In this document: in pieces, positions 1 through 9,412 of the stretch
Position numbering within the stretch: position 1 is the stretch's first letter
Layout: every line of letters begins with the position of its first letter
DNA from: Azospirillum humicireducens
GTDB taxonomy: Bacteria > Pseudomonadota > Alphaproteobacteria > Azospirillales > Azospirillaceae
Length of the DNA stretch: 64,000 nt
Reading direction: 5' to 3'
Assembly (NCBI RefSeq): GCF_001639105.2
Contig: NZ_CP015285.1
Coordinates: 2,844,001-2,908,000 of the forward strand
Translations under genes and position numbers: made by a program
Notes under the pieces: generated by a model
Database searches by the model: none
What the model saw: the letters and a program-made list of their open reading frames with translations, nothing else
What the model was told of the DNA's origin: nothing

Positions 1-220
1 CGATCTCGTGGGTCGGCAGGTCGGTGATGTCCTCGCCCTCGAAGAACACCCGGCCCTGGCGCGCCCGCGGACTGCCGCAGATCGTCATCAGCAGCGTCGA
101 TTTGCCCGCCCCGTTGGCGCCGATCAGCGAGACGATCTCGCCGGCGCCGATCTCGATGTCGATCCCCTTCAGCGCCTCGATGGCGCCGTAGAAGGTGTGG
201 ACGCCCGATACCTTCAGCAT
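1..220 (-). CDS. livF: Branched-chain amino-acid ABC transporter ATPase LivF (5' part only)
   Basis: Only the first 73 or so residues are present; the rest lies beyond the left edge. The start is ATG at 220. The visible part carries a Walker A (GANGAGKST) at about residues 33-41 after the typical LivF opening, in which the peptide turns from YGAIEAL into the nucleotide-binding strand. LivF is one of two cytoplasmic ATPases that energise the LivH/LivM channel for leucine, isoleucine and valine or other hydrophobic amino acids. It follows livG by 3 nt, so it is the last of four co-transcribed genes in the window. Seen: motif and position. Inferred: substrate, because this family also includes urea and amide transporters. 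Confidence 0.93.
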   Translation of the reverse strand, partial: MLKVSGVHTFYGAIEALKGIDIEIGAGEIVSLIGANGAGKSTLLMTICGSPRARQGRVFFEGEDITDLPTHEI

Positions 221-223
221 GGC

Positions 224-1126
224 TCAGGCCCCCTTCTGGCCGGCGGTGGGCGGCATATGCAGGTCGGCGGCGACCTCCGGCGGAAGATCCTCGTCCTCGT
301 CCTCGCCCAGATAGGCGCGGATCACCGCCGGGTCGTTCTTCACATGCTCCGGATCGCCGTCGGAAATCTTCCGGCCATAGTCCAGCACCACCACATGGTC
401 GGAAATGCGCATCACCACGCTCATGTCATGCTCGATCAGCAGCACGCCGGTGCGGTGGCCCCGCGGGCTCGGCGTGTCGCGGATGAAGGTCAGGATCTCG
501 GCCAGCTCCGCCGACTCGCGCGGGTTCAGGCCGGCCGCCGGCTCGTCCAGGCACAGCAGCACCGGCTCGGTGCACATCGCCCGCGCGATCTCCAGCCGGC
601 GCTGGGCGCCGTAGGGCAGGTTGCCCGCCTCCCAGTCGGCGAACTCGGTCAGGCGCACCCGCTCCAGCCAGTATTTCGCCAGCTCCACCGCCTCATGCTC
701 GGCCTTGCGGTAGCTGGGGAAGCCCAGCAGCCCGCCGATGGCGAAGGTCGAGGCCCGCATCAGCTTGTTGTGCTGGGCGACGATCAGGTTCTCCAGAACG
801 CTCATGCCGCCGAACAGCCGGATGTTCTGGAAGGTGCGCGCCACCCCCGCCAGCTGGGCGATGCGGTAGCCCGGCATCCGCTCCAGCAGGAACTCCTTGC
901 CCGCGGGGTGGCGCAGCGTCAGCCGCCCCACCGTCGGGGTGTAGAAGCCGGTGACGCAGTTGAACAGCGTCGTCTTGCCGGCGCCGTTCGGGCCGATCAG
1001 CGCGGTGATCTCGCCGGCCCGTGCCTCGAACGACACGTCGTTGTTCGCCACCAGACCGCCGAAGCGCATGGTCAGGTGTTCGACCGTCAGCAGGGGCTTG
1101 TCAGTGCTCATCGGTGCGGCGCTCAT
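224..1126 (-). CDS. livG: Branched-chain amino-acid ABC transporter ATPase LivG
   Basis: A 300-aa cytoplasmic ATPase. Walker A GPNGAGKT is at about residues 45-52. The signature appears in the LivG-typical form LPYGAQ near 170-174, and Walker B with its D-E pair (LLCLDEP) near 189-195. The C-terminal region (LGEDED) is acidic. ATG at 1126 overlaps the livM stop in an ATGA tetramer, so translation is probably coupled. A second in-frame ATG at 1111 is possible, but the overlap favours the first. LivG pairs with LivF to drive import through LivH/LivM. A longer upstream reading frame exists but runs into livM and is not real. Confidence 0.95.
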   Translation of the reverse strand: MSAAPMSTDKPLLTVEHLTMRFGGLVANNDVSFEARAGEITALIGPNGAGKTTLFNCVTGFYTPTVGRLTLRHPAGKEFLLERMPGYRIAQLAGVARTFQNIRLFGGMSVLENLIVAQHNKLMRASTFAIGGLLGFPSYRKAEHEAVELAKYWLERVRLTEFADWEAGNLPYGAQRRLEIARAMCTEPVLLCLDEPAAGLNPRESAELAEILTFIRDTPSPRGHRTGVLLIEHDMSVVMRISDHVVVLDYGRKISDGDPEHVKNDPAVIRAYLGEDEDEDLPPEVAADLHMPPTAGQKGA

Positions 1127-2613
1127 TTCGCGGCTCCCGTCGCGGCGGGGTTGCGGCCGCCATGCAGGAGGATGGTCGGGTCGCGGTGGGCCAGCAGGCC
1201 GCGCGGACGCCACAGCATGATCACCACCATGCCGGCGCCAAACGCCAGCATGCGGTAGTCGGCCAGCTCGCGGAACGCTTCCGGCAGGCCGATCACCAGC
1301 AGCGTGGCCACCACCACGCCGATCTGGCTGCCCATGCCGCCCAGCACCACGATGGCCAGGATGATCGCCGACTCGATGAAGGTGAAGCTCTCCGGGCTGA
1401 TGAAGCCCTGGCGCGTGGCGAAGAAGGAGCCGGCGAAGCCGCCGAACATCGCCGCGATGGCGAAGGCCGCCAGCTTCATGTTGGTGCGGTTGATGCCCAG
1501 CGAGGCGCAGGCGATGTCGTCCTCGCGCAGGGCTTCCCACGCCCGGCCCAGCGGCAGCTTGCGCACCCTGAGCGTGAACAGGTTCACCACCAGCGCGAGC
1601 GCCAGGATGAGGTAATAGAGGAAGATGATGCGGTGCAGCGGCGAGAATTCCAGCCCGAACATCTCATGGAAGGCGGCCATGCCCTCGGCCGGGCTGCGCG
1701 AGAAGTCGGCGATGCCGAAGAAGCTCGGCCGCGGAATGCCGGAGATGCCGTTGGGGCCGCCGGTGAACTGGTACCAGTTGACCAGGATGATGCGGATGAT
1801 CTCGCCGAAGCCCAAGGTCACGATGGCGAAATAGTCGCCGCGCAGACGCAGCACCGGGAAGCCCAGCAGCACGCCGGAGATGGCGGCCAGCACGCCCGCC
1901 AGCGGCAGGCAGACCCAGAAGCTGAGGCCGAAATAATGGGCCAGCAGCGCGTAGGAATAGGCGCCGACCGCATAGAAGGCGACATAGCCGAGGTCGAGCA
2001 GGCCGGCCAGCCCGACGACGATGTTCAGGCCCCAGCCCAGCATGATGTAGGTCAGCAGCAGGATGCCGATGTCCAGGATCATGCGGTCGGCCAGCGGGGT
2101 CAGCGGCAGGACGGCGGCGAAGGCCACCGCGACCGGGCCGATGTAGCGGCTGGCGTGCTGGACCTTGGCGGCGACGCGGTCCATGCGCTTGTCGCGGTCG
2201 GCCTGGGACAGCTTGGAGCGGCCGGTGGCGACCGTCATGGCGGCGCGGATGGCGATGACGCCGCCGCCCAGCACCAGCACCAGGCGCAGCACCTGGGTCG
2301 GCATCGGCAGCAGCAGCCCGGCGCCGGCGCAGACCAGCGCCAGGATCAGCACCGGCAGCGCCAGGCCCTGGCGGATCAGCCCGAGCCCGAGCCGGCCGAG
2401 GAAGACCAGGACCAGCGAGGCGACGACCTCCTCCGGCCGGGCCTCGATGCCGAGCCCGGTCGGGCGGTCGACGGTGCGCAGGCCCACCAGCGGCACGGTC
2501 AGCAGCAGGGCCACGAAGGCGGCCAGCCCGGCGTCCTTGATCGTGGCGGCCCAGTCGACGCCGCGGGCAGCGCCGCCCGCGGCGGTCGGGACGGTGTTGG
2601 AATGGGTGGTCAT
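1123..2613 (-). CDS. livM: Branched-chain amino-acid ABC transporter permease LivM
   Basis: A 496-aa inner-membrane permease, longer than the usual 300-420 aa because of an extra N-terminal block of about 150 residues that is itself hydrophobic, with several membrane segments. The conserved LivM core begins near residue 165 ([22 protein letters not shown]) and includes the motif [20 protein letters not shown]. The start ATG at 2613 lies 5 nt after the livH stop; AAGG sits about 11 nt upstream. It forms the membrane channel with LivH. N-terminally extended LivM proteins are common in alphaproteobacteria, so the extension looks family-typical rather than a fusion. Confidence 0.94.
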   Translation of the reverse strand: MTTHSNTVPTAAGGAARGVDWAATIKDAGLAAFVALLLTVPLVGLRTVDRPTGLGIEARPEEVVASLVLVFLGRLGLGLIRQGLALPVLILALVCAGAGLLLPMPTQVLRLVLVLGGGVIAIRAAMTVATGRSKLSQADRDKRMDRVAAKVQHASRYIGPVAVAFAAVLPLTPLADRMILDIGILLLTYIMLGWGLNIVVGLAGLLDLGYVAFYAVGAYSYALLAHYFGLSFWVCLPLAGVLAAISGVLLGFPVLRLRGDYFAIVTLGFGEIIRIILVNWYQFTGGPNGISGIPRPSFFGIADFSRSPAEGMAAFHEMFGLEFSPLHRIIFLYYLILALALVVNLFTLRVRKLPLGRAWEALREDDIACASLGINRTNMKLAAFAIAAMFGGFAGSFFATRQGFISPESFTFIESAIILAIVVLGGMGSQIGVVVATLLVIGLPEAFRELADYRMLAFGAGMVVIMLWRPRGLLAHRDPTILLHGGRNPAATGAAK

Positions 2614-2618
2614 GGCGC

Positions 2619-3524
2619 TTACACCTTCTCGATCTCGGGCCGGCCGAGCAGGCCGGTGGGCCGGAAGATCAGGACGAGGACGAGGATGGAGAAGGTTGCG
2701 ACGTCCTTCCATTCGGAGCCGACATAGCCGGACCAGAAGGCCTCGATCAGGCCGATGACCACGCCGCCGAGCATCGCGCCGGGCAGCGACCCCACCCCGC
2801 CGAGCACGGCGGCGGTGAAGCTCTTAACGCCTGCCAGGAAGCCGATGTAGAAGTCGATGACGCCATAGATCAGCAGCACCATCATGCCGGCGACGGCGGC
2901 GAGCGCGGCACCCATGACGAAGGTCAGCGAGATGACGCGGTCAACATTGACGCCGAGCAGCCCGGCCATCTTCTTGTCCTGCTCGCAGGCGCGCTGGGCG
3001 CGGCCCAGCGAGGTGCGGTTGATCAGCATGGTGAAGCCGACCATCAGGACCAGGGTGATGACGATGGTGGCCAGCCGCACGTAGCTGACCGAGACGGCGC
3101 CGTCCATCAGGGTGAGGTTGCCGGGCAGGATCGGCTGCAGCGGCTTGGAGCGGGCGCCCTGGAGGAGCTGGATGTAGTTCTGCAGGAAGATCGACATGCC
3201 GATGGCGGAGATCAGCGGCGCCAGCCGCGGCGAGGAACGCAAGGGCCGGTAGGCGATGCGCTCCACCGTCCAGCCATAGACGCTGGTGAACAGCATGGAG
3301 GCGAGCAGCATGACCAGAAGCGCCAGGGGCACCCAGGTGATCCCGAGCGCGCCGATGGCAAGGAAGGTGATCAGCGCCACGAAGGAGCCGATCATGTAAA
3401 TCTCGCCATGGGCGAAGTTGATCATACCGATGATGCCGTACACCATCGTGTAGCCAATCGCGATCAGGCCGTAAATCGCCCCAAGCGACAAGCCGTTGAT
3501 CAATTGCTGGAGAAAATAGTCCAT
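2619..3524 (-). CDS. livH: Branched-chain amino-acid ABC transporter permease LivH
   Basis: A 301-aa inner-membrane permease and the first gene of livHMGF here. It opens with LIQQL-type residues and the family motif [23 protein letters not shown], and ends with a conserved [16 protein letters not shown] loop. ATG at 3524 has GGTGAGGAC just upstream. The periplasmic binding protein LivJ that should feed this channel is not in the window on this side; it may lie beyond the left edge or elsewhere. Family assignment is secure, but the exact amino-acid specificity is inferred. Confidence 0.95.
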   Translation of the reverse strand: MDYFLQQLINGLSLGAIYGLIAIGYTMVYGIIGMINFAHGEIYMIGSFVALITFLAIGALGITWVPLALLVMLLASMLFTSVYGWTVERIAYRPLRSSPRLAPLISAIGMSIFLQNYIQLLQGARSKPLQPILPGNLTLMDGAVSVSYVRLATIVITLVLMVGFTMLINRTSLGRAQRACEQDKKMAGLLGVNVDRVISLTFVMGAALAAVAGMMVLLIYGVIDFYIGFLAGVKSFTAAVLGGVGSLPGAMLGGVVIGLIEAFWSGYVGSEWKDVATFSILVLVLIFRPTGLLGRPEIEKV

Positions 3525-3855
3525 GTCCTCACCCCACCTTCAGCACGGCGCAAAGGCAGGGTGCGGCGGCACGGGCACACTCGGCACACCGGTCACGCAA
3601 CAGCAGCCCCCTGTCTGGTGCAGCCCGTCCAGTCACCAAACGGAATGCCGTATCATCCGGAGTTCCGCCTATCGGTCTGACGGACCATGATTTTTCCTGT
3701 TCGGAGGATGCGATTCCGACTTGGCCGGGCCGTTCGGCGAGCGCTCCCCCTGACTTTTCGGTAGTACCAGCCTGACGGATTTTTGCAAGACAGATTTGTG
3801 CTGCCCGCATGCGTCGTCCGCCATGGGCTTCAATCAGGCAGGGGTGGAAAAACGC
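3525..3855. other. Non-coding stretch upstream of livH
   Basis: About 330 bp with no convincing gene; short open frames here lack a ribosome site and normal composition. It must hold the livHMGF promoter. On the minus strand a TTGCAA hexamer near 3785 is followed 16 nt later by TACTAC, a possible sigma-70 pair, but this is only a sequence resemblance. Confidence 0.4.
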
Positions 3856-3892
3856 AAAACGCCCCGCCGGCGGATGCCGGACGGGGCGTTGC
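3856..3892 (-). terminator. Rho-independent terminator of the Lys/Ala-rich protein gene
   Basis: Read on the minus strand, AACGCCCCG pairs with CGGGGCGTT around a GC-rich loop and is followed by TTTTGCGTTTTT. It lies about 30 bp beyond the stop of the gene at 3924-4703. Confidence 0.85.
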
Positions 3893-3923
3893 GAATGCGT
3901 GTCCTATACCGGGCGTCGCAGTG

Positions 3924-4703
3924 TCAGCGGACGGCGACGGACTGCTTGGCCGGAACAGCGGCGACCTTCTGCTTCGGCTTGGCCGGAGCGGCGGCCTTGG
4001 CCGGAGCCTTCGCCTTGGCGACGGCCGCCTTCGGCGCGGCCGGGGCTGGGGCGGCCTGGGCGACGGCGAAGACGGGATCCGGACCGCTGACCACCTTGAC
4101 GTCGCAGAGCGGACGGCTGGCCAGATGCATCAGGCCTGCGTTCTTCTCGTCCGAAGTCAGGGTGCGCAGATCGTCGGCCGTCAGGTCCTTGGCGGCCACC
4201 GACCGGTCGACGAAGTTGGCGCAATATTGCGCGATGCCGATGGTGGAGGCGCGGCGGCTGATCTCGTTCGCCAGCTCCGTGCGGAACATGTCGAACTGGC
4301 GGGTGGCGTTGCCGCCGCTGCCGGCACGCTTGTAATAGCTGATCAGCGACGCTTCGGAATTGGACAACAGCGCGCGGTTCTTGACCGAGAAGTCCTGATA
4401 GAGGTCGAACGGCTTTTTGTCCGGCACCACGGTGCGGCAGGTCAGGCCGACCACCATCATCTCGGTGTGCAGGCGCATCATCTGCTCGGCCGCATGTTCG
4501 GCGCGGTTGTAGCAGGCCGGCGCGGCCGGGGTGCTGGCCTTGGCCGGGCGCGCCTTGGCGGCGGCCGTCTTCGCCGGCGGCTTCGCAGCCTCCTTGGCGG
4601 CGGCCGCGCTGGCGGGCGCAGGCAAGGCGAGCAGCGCGCCGAGGACGGCGGCGCCGGTCAGGGCTTTCAGGGACAGGCGAAGGGCAGCGCGCTGGCGACT
4701 CAT
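3924..4703 (-). CDS. Secreted protein of unknown function with Lys/Ala/Pro-rich ends
   Basis: A 259-aa protein with a clear signal peptide: an Arg-rich start, a hydrophobic stretch ending in LPAPASAAA near residue 33. Low-complexity Ala/Lys/Pro tracts follow the signal (about 34-60) and fill the last 50 residues, resembling histone H1 tails. The middle, about 60-200, looks globular, with four Cys (CYNRAEH, LTCRTVV, QYCANF, PLCDVK) that could form two disulphides in the periplasm. I do not recognise the family. The start ATG at 4703 is chosen because it gives the signal peptide; the longer open frame upstream has no such logic. It is transcribed divergently from the ROK kinase gene. Confidence 0.8.
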   Translation of the reverse strand: MSRQRAALRLSLKALTGAAVLGALLALPAPASAAAAKEAAKPPAKTAAAKARPAKASTPAAPACYNRAEHAAEQMMRLHTEMMVVGLTCRTVVPDKKPFDLYQDFSVKNRALLSNSEASLISYYKRAGSGGNATRQFDMFRTELANEISRRASTIGIAQYCANFVDRSVAAKDLTADDLRTLTSDEKNAGLMHLASRPLCDVKVVSGPDPVFAVAQAAPAPAAPKAAVAKAKAPAKAAAPAKPKQKVAAVPAKQSVAVR

Positions 4704-4971
4704 CAGGGGCTCCGGTGGCGCGGTACGGTAGGACGGGTTGGGGCGGAACAGGCGACCGCCCGACAGTCGGCGACCTTCTACCCGAACGCCGGGGCCGGTC
4801 AATGGAATTTGCCGCCCGCTTGCGTTTTGTCCCACGATCGCGGTGGAGTCGACACGCCGAGTCGCGACCTGCTCCTTTGGCACCTGTCCCGATTGGCGCT
4901 CGCCATCGCTGGACGCCGCGATGGCGGCGACGCTATGGATGGGTATTCCATCGTCAGACAGGTCAAGCGGC

Positions 4972-5943
4972 ATGGCAGCCACCGGATCAGAAGCAGCCGG
5001 ATCGGATTTTGCGGGCGGGTACCGCATCGGCATCGATCTGGGCGGCACGAAGACGGAGGGCATCCTGCTCGACCGTCAGGGAAGCGAACTGGCCCGCCGC
5101 CGGGTTCCCACGCCCAAGGGCGATTACGACGGGACGGTCGCGACGATCCGCGCACTGGTGGCCGGATTGGAGGGCGTAATCCCCGCCGGCGGAAAGGCGA
5201 CGGTCGGGTTGGGCATTCCCGGCGCCATCTCCCCGGCCACGGGGCTGGTCAAGAACGCCAACTCCACCTGGCTGATCGGAAGGGACTTCACCGGCGACCT
5301 CATCCAGGCGCTCGGCCGGCCGGTGCGGATCGAGAATGACGCCAACTGCCTTGCGGTGTCGGAAGCGACCGACGGCGCCGGGGCCGGCTGCGGCGTGGTG
5401 TTCGCGGCGATCCTGGGCACCGGCTGCGGCGCCGGCATCGTCGTGCATGGCCGGCCGCTGGGCGGGCGCAACGCCATCGCCGGGGAGTGGGGGCACAATC
5501 CGCTGCCCTGGCCGACGGACGCGGAGCGGCCGGGCCCGGCCTGCTACTGCGGCAAGCATGGCTGCCTGGAGACCTTCGTTTCCGGGCCGGCGGTGGCGGC
5601 GGACCATCTGGCGGCCACCGGCGAGGCGCTGGACGCCGCAACCATCCTCTCACGCGCCGACAACGATCCCGGATGCGCCGCGACGGCAGAGCGGCTGGTC
5701 GGGCGGCTGGCTCGCGGGCTGGCTGCGGTGACCAACCTGCTGGACCCGGACGTGATCGTGCTGGGCGGTGGCCTGTCGAACGCGGATCTGCTCTATGACC
5801 GGCTGCCGGCGGCGATGGAGCCCTGGGCCTTCACCGACCGGCTGGACACGCCGGTGCGCCGCGCCCGCCATGGCGATTCCAGTGGCGTGCGCGGCGCGGC
5901 GTGGCTGTGGCGCCCCGGCGAGATGCCGGATGCGGATTACTGA
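4972..5943 (+). CDS. ROK-family sugar kinase (fructokinase / N-acetylglucosamine kinase type)
   Basis: A 323-aa cytoplasmic kinase from the chosen ATG at 4972. An ATP-phosphate loop (IGIDLGGTKTEG) is near residues 17-28 and the ROK zinc-binding signature CYCGKHGCLETFVSG is near 190. Catalytic Asp is expected in the IENDANC motif. ROK kinases of this length phosphorylate fructose, GlcNAc or similar hexoses with ATP; the sequence does not settle which. The open frame extends upstream to 4738, but the extra residues are Arg/Pro-rich and unlike the family, and an AGGTC stretch precedes 4972; ATG 4939 is an alternative. Its last 7 nt overlap the convergent gene at 5937. Confidence 0.88.
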   Translation: MAATGSEAAGSDFAGGYRIGIDLGGTKTEGILLDRQGSELARRRVPTPKGDYDGTVATIRALVAGLEGVIPAGGKATVGLGIPGAISPATGLVKNANSTWLIGRDFTGDLIQALGRPVRIENDANCLAVSEATDGAGAGCGVVFAAILGTGCGAGIVVHGRPLGGRNAIAGEWGHNPLPWPTDAERPGPACYCGKHGCLETFVSGPAVAADHLAATGEALDAATILSRADNDPGCAATAERLVGRLARGLAAVTNLLDPDVIVLGGGLSNADLLYDRLPAAMEPWAFTDRLDTPVRRARHGDSSGVRGAAWLWRPGEMPDADY

Positions 5944-6332
5944 GGCTGGGCCGTCCGCGGCGTCGGCGGGGCGTCGGCGCTGCGTGGCGGCGCCATCACC
6001 CGCCGGGCGGCAGCAGGATCGACCGGCGGCGGCGTCAGCGAATGAGTGTTGGAATAATGGCGGTTCGTCCGCTTCACATCGGTGCCGTAGCGCGTCATGC
6101 CGGCCCGGTGCTCGCCCGCCTTGGCGGCGCCCCAATGGGACGGCGCCGGTCCGGGAAGCGGCTGTGCCTGATCCATGTTGCGCATGAAGGGGCCGGTCGG
6201 CACCATCTGGTCGTACACCCAGGGCGCATAGTCCTGCTTCTGGGCGTTGGCCGGCAGCGACAACGCCGCCATCCCAAGGAGGGACATGGCGGCGGCGGCA
6301 GCGGTTCTGGCAGCGGGGGCGACGCGGGTCAT
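5937..6332 (-). CDS. Small secreted protein of unknown function
   Basis: A 131-aa protein with an N-terminal signal (MTRVAPAARTAAAAAM..., cleavage likely after LSLPANA near residue 31). The mature part is rich in Pro, His and Arg, with a conserved-looking segment YAPWVYDQMVPTGPFM near 35-50, and no Cys. It has no membrane segment after the signal, so a periplasmic or outer-membrane-associated location is inferred. No family recognised. The stop overlaps the convergent ROK kinase stop by 7 nt. Confidence 0.7.
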   Translation of the reverse strand: MTRVAPAARTAAAAAMSLLGMAALSLPANAQKQDYAPWVYDQMVPTGPFMRNMDQAQPLPGPAPSHWGAAKAGEHRAGMTRYGTDVKRTNRHYSNTHSLTPPPVDPAAARRVMAPPRSADAPPTPRTAQPQ

Positions 6333-6462
6333 CGAACAGGCACCTTTCGTCCGGAAAAAACGGATCCGAAGATGCAGTCGAGCGGAAAGCGCCCGCTCAG
6401 TCCAATGCGGAGGCGCGTTACCCATCCCGCGCCTCCATCCCCAAGCGGGGAATCCCCCGCCC

Positions 6463-8154
6463 TTACGACGCGGGCAGGCGGTAGAGGGTGAGGTGCAGGC
6501 GCTTGCCCGTGTTGTAGTTGAACCCGGCCAGTTCCGCCAGCGGCAGGGGCGTGACCGTGCCCAGGCTGTCGAGGAAGGCGGCAGCCTCGCGGTCCTCCAC
6601 CAGGGCCAGAGCGCAGGCACGGTCCGACAGCAGATGCGTTGCCGCACCGGCGCCATGGACCAGCTTGGTCGGCGTCCCCAGCAGGAAGACGAGGCTCGGC
6701 TCGGAATAGCCGGCGGAGGCGACGACGCTGTCGGCGCAGGGCCGGACCTGGGCGACCGCACGGGTGGCCTGCCGGCTGACCCAGATACCGTCGATGTTCG
6801 GCAGCACCGCGGCGTAGGTTCCCACATAAAGCAGGGCCGCGGCCCCCACCCCGGCGGCAAGGCCGGTCCGCCGTTCCCCGCGCAGCAGCAGATGCAGGGC
6901 GAGCGCAAAAAGACCGCCCACCGCCGGCACCAGCGACACGGCGATCGGATCGATCCGCTGGCCGACCAGCCAGGGAATCACCGCGACCGCCAGGGTCAGG
7001 GCGCCGAAGCCGATGACGCCGAGCGCCACGGCGGCGGCCGTCAGCCAGCGGCGCGGCCGTTCGCGGCTGCGGTCGAAATTGTCGAGCAGGGCCGCCGCGG
7101 CCAGGGCGGCGATCGCCGGGAAGACCGGCAGCGTGTAATGCAGCAGCTTGGTCGGCACCGCCTCGAACACCAGCCAGCTCGGGACGATCCAGGCGATGCA
7201 GAATCGCACGGCGTCCAGCCGGCGGCGCGCCCAGGTCCAGGGAACCGCCAGCAGGGCCAACAGCGACCAGGGGGCGAAGGTGACCCAGAGGGTGCCGAGG
7301 TAGTAGCCCGGCGGCAAGCCCTTGCCCTCCTGCCCGCCGGACACCTTGCCCAACATGTCGTGGCCGACGGATTCGGCGAAGAAGGCGCCCTTGCTCTTGA
7401 TGGCGATGGCGATCAGCCAGGGGGCGGCGATGGCGGCGACGATGCCGAGCCCGGCCAGCGGCTTCAGCCGTTTCAGCCAGCCGGCCTCGCGGTCCCACAG
7501 GGCCAGCACCAGCGCCGTGCTGCCGGACACCAGCAGGACCATCGGTCCCTTGACCAGGACGCCGATACCGGCGGCGATCCAGAACAGCAGCGGCGCAGTC
7601 CATGCGGCCCGGCCGGCGGGCGCCGGATCGCGGCGGGTGAGGTACAGTTGCGCCAGCACCGCCTGCCCGATCACCACGGTGGCCAGCAGCACGGCGTCGG
7701 TCTTGGCCATCCGCGCCTCGACCCCCAGCACGACGCAGGACGCCATCATCAGCCCGGCGATGAAGCCGGCCGGAGCACCGAACAGCCGCGCCGCCGTCCA
7801 GGCGCTGACGAGCACCGCCAGAATGGCACCCAGGAAGGACGGGATGCGGTAGGTCCAGATCAGCTTCTCGCTGCCCGCCGCAACGCCGCGTGCAGCCTCG
7901 GCCAGGGTGGTCGCGGCGGACTGCAGCCAATAGATGCCGACCGGCTTCTTGTAGCGCGTCTCGTCCTGGAAACGGATGTCGACGAAATTGCCGCTGTCCA
8001 GCATCTGGGAGGACGCCTGGGCGAAGCGCGCCTCGTCCCGGTCGAAGGGCGGCAGCACGGTGAAGCCCGGCAGGAACAGCGCGGCGGCGATCAGCGCCAG
8101 AAGCGCATAGGTCCAGATCGGCAGGGCGGCGCGCGGCAAGGTGGATGCGGTCAC
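6463..8154 (-). CDS. ArnT/PMT-like integral membrane glycosyltransferase (GT-C fold)
   Basis: A 563-aa inner-membrane protein with about a dozen hydrophobic segments. The first periplasmic loop carries the PMT/ArnT motif PPFDRDEARFAQ, with the Asp-Glu pair expected to be catalytic, followed by RYKKPVGIYWLQ. Such enzymes move a sugar from a polyprenyl-phosphate carrier to lipid A or another acceptor on the periplasmic side. The start is GTG at 8154, overlapping the upstream LAB_N gene in a GTGA tetramer. With the GT2 and LAB_N genes it forms a three-gene unit: carrier-sugar synthesis, membrane partner, transfer. The sugar and acceptor are unknown. Confidence 0.9.
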   Translation of the reverse strand: MTASTLPRAALPIWTYALLALIAAALFLPGFTVLPPFDRDEARFAQASSQMLDSGNFVDIRFQDETRYKKPVGIYWLQSAATTLAEAARGVAAGSEKLIWTYRIPSFLGAILAVLVSAWTAARLFGAPAGFIAGLMMASCVVLGVEARMAKTDAVLLATVVIGQAVLAQLYLTRRDPAPAGRAAWTAPLLFWIAAGIGVLVKGPMVLLVSGSTALVLALWDREAGWLKRLKPLAGLGIVAAIAAPWLIAIAIKSKGAFFAESVGHDMLGKVSGGQEGKGLPPGYYLGTLWVTFAPWSLLALLAVPWTWARRRLDAVRFCIAWIVPSWLVFEAVPTKLLHYTLPVFPAIAALAAAALLDNFDRSRERPRRWLTAAAVALGVIGFGALTLAVAVIPWLVGQRIDPIAVSLVPAVGGLFALALHLLLRGERRTGLAAGVGAAALLYVGTYAAVLPNIDGIWVSRQATRAVAQVRPCADSVVASAGYSEPSLVFLLGTPTKLVHGAGAATHLLSDRACALALVEDREAAAFLDSLGTVTPLPLAELAGFNYNTGKRLHLTLYRLPAS

Positions 8155-8489
8155 GATTTGCTTGGCACCGCATCGCCGGCAGCCAGCGACTTCTTGTGGG
8201 TCCAGACGAAATAGACGTTGCGGGCGTAGATCACCAGCCCCATCCCCTGACCCAGCATGAAGACCGGGTCGAAACGGTAGAAGGCATAGGCGAACAGCAT
8301 CACGCCGCCGCCCAGCGAGAAGTACCAGAACAGTTCCGGCACAACGCTGCGCCGCGCCTTCTCGCTGGCGATCCACTGCACGATGAAGCGCATGGTGAAC
8401 ATCAGCTGGGCGAAGAAGCCGATGCCGACCCAGATCAGGTCGGTCGTGCTCTGTTCGTGGAACCAGGCCGCAGCGCGTTCAAGCATCAT
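8151..8489 (-). CDS. LAB_N (lipid A biosynthesis N-terminal) domain membrane protein
   Basis: A 112-aa protein with three predicted membrane segments. The LAB_N-type core is WVGIGFFAQLMFTMRFIVQW, followed by YFSLGGGVMLFAYA and GLVIYARNVYF. LAB_N proteins are small, poorly understood membrane proteins that often sit between a polyprenyl-phosphate sugar synthase and an ArnT-like transferase, exactly as here. The start ATG at 8489 has AGGA 6 nt upstream; a second ATG immediately follows. The end overlaps the next gene by 4 nt, so the genes are almost certainly translated together. Confidence 0.88.
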   Translation of the reverse strand: MMLERAAAWFHEQSTTDLIWVGIGFFAQLMFTMRFIVQWIASEKARRSVVPELFWYFSLGGGVMLFAYAFYRFDPVFMLGQGMGLVIYARNVYFVWTHKKSLAAGDAVPSKS

Positions 8490-8536
8490 GGAAATCCTGT
8501 CCCGAAAGGGTCTCGTGGTCGCAAGCGTAACGTCGG

Positions 8537-9298
8537 TCAGAGGCGTTCGGAGACGGGCGACAGCTTCGTCCGCCGCTTCAGCCAATAGACGCCCAGCAGA
8601 TCGACCACGCCGATCAGCCCGCGCCGCCAGTTGTTGTATTTTGACACGCCGCGTTCGCGCGGGCGATGGTTCACCGGCACATAAGCCACGGGATGGCCAT
8701 GGGCGCGGAACAGGGCCGGCAGGAATCGGTGCATCGCCCCGAAGAAGGGCAGATCGAGGAAGGCGTCGCGTCGGAACAGCTTCAACCCGCAACCGCTGTC
8801 GGTACAGCCGTCCTGCAGGAAGGACTGACGGATGGCGTTGGCGAATTTGGAGGCCCAGCGCTTGGACAGGGTGTCCTGCCGCTTCTGGCGCAGACCGCCC
8901 ACCAGAACCGGCGCACCGGCCTCCCCCGTCGACACCAGGGCGTAGAGCGCCGGGATGTCGGCCGGATCGTTCTGCCCATCGCCGTCGAGGGTGACGACGA
9001 ATTCGCCCCGCGCCGCCTTGACGCCACTGCGCACGGCGGCGCTCTGGCCGGACCGGCGGACATGGCGCAGCACCCGCAGCCGGCCGGCCTCCACCGCCGG
9101 AGCCAGCCGCGCCTGGGTGTCGTCGTCGGACTGGTCGTCGACGAAGATGACCTCGAAGCCGCCGATCTGCCCCAGCGCCCGCTCGATTTCATCGAGCAGC
9201 GGAAGCACGTTGTCGGCCTCGTTGAAGACGGGGACAACGACCGACAGCCGCACCGGCTGGCCGTTCTCCGGATAAATGCTCACGGTTTGCCATCCCAT
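8537..9298 (-). CDS. Family 2 glycosyltransferase (polyprenyl-phosphate sugar synthase type)
   Basis: A 253-aa soluble or membrane-associated enzyme. The GT-A opening LSVVVPVFNEADNV is near residues 17-30, followed by the Asp-rich IFVDDQSDDDT and the LDGDGQNDP motif that binds metal and nucleotide sugar. A QDGCTDSGCGLK loop resembles the DPM1/ArnC group. It probably makes the lipid-linked sugar used by the ArnT-like protein two genes downstream. It lacks the two C-terminal membrane helices of ArnC, so it is closer to DPM1. The first ATG is at 9298; a TTG at 9316 is a weaker option. Confidence 0.88.
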   Translation of the reverse strand: MGWQTVSIYPENGQPVRLSVVVPVFNEADNVLPLLDEIERALGQIGGFEVIFVDDQSDDDTQARLAPAVEAGRLRVLRHVRRSGQSAAVRSGVKAARGEFVVTLDGDGQNDPADIPALYALVSTGEAGAPVLVGGLRQKRQDTLSKRWASKFANAIRQSFLQDGCTDSGCGLKLFRRDAFLDLPFFGAMHRFLPALFRAHGHPVAYVPVNHRPRERGVSKYNNWRRGLIGVVDLLGVYWLKRRTKLSPVSERL

Positions 9299-9361
9299 TC
9301 GCCAAACGGGCCGCAAATTACTCTCGCGGCGCGGCGAACGGTAGCGGAAAAGGATGAGGCG

Positions 9362-9384
9362 GGAGCGGGGCAGATCCCCGCTCC
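9362..9384 (-). terminator. Stem-loop terminator after htrA
   Basis: A perfect 9-bp inverted repeat, GGAGCGGGG and CCCCGCTCC, around a 5-nt loop. On the minus strand it is followed by a pyrimidine stretch ending TTTT about 10 nt on. It separates the protease gene from the downstream glycosyltransferase gene. Confidence 0.6.
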
Positions 9385-9412
9385 GGTCTCATCGGCCGGG
9401 CATCTGGACGGG

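Noticed and set aside
1021-2727. A 568-codon plus-strand frame opposite livM
   Set aside because: It is a shadow of livM, with a Gln/His/Arg-rich product and no domain.
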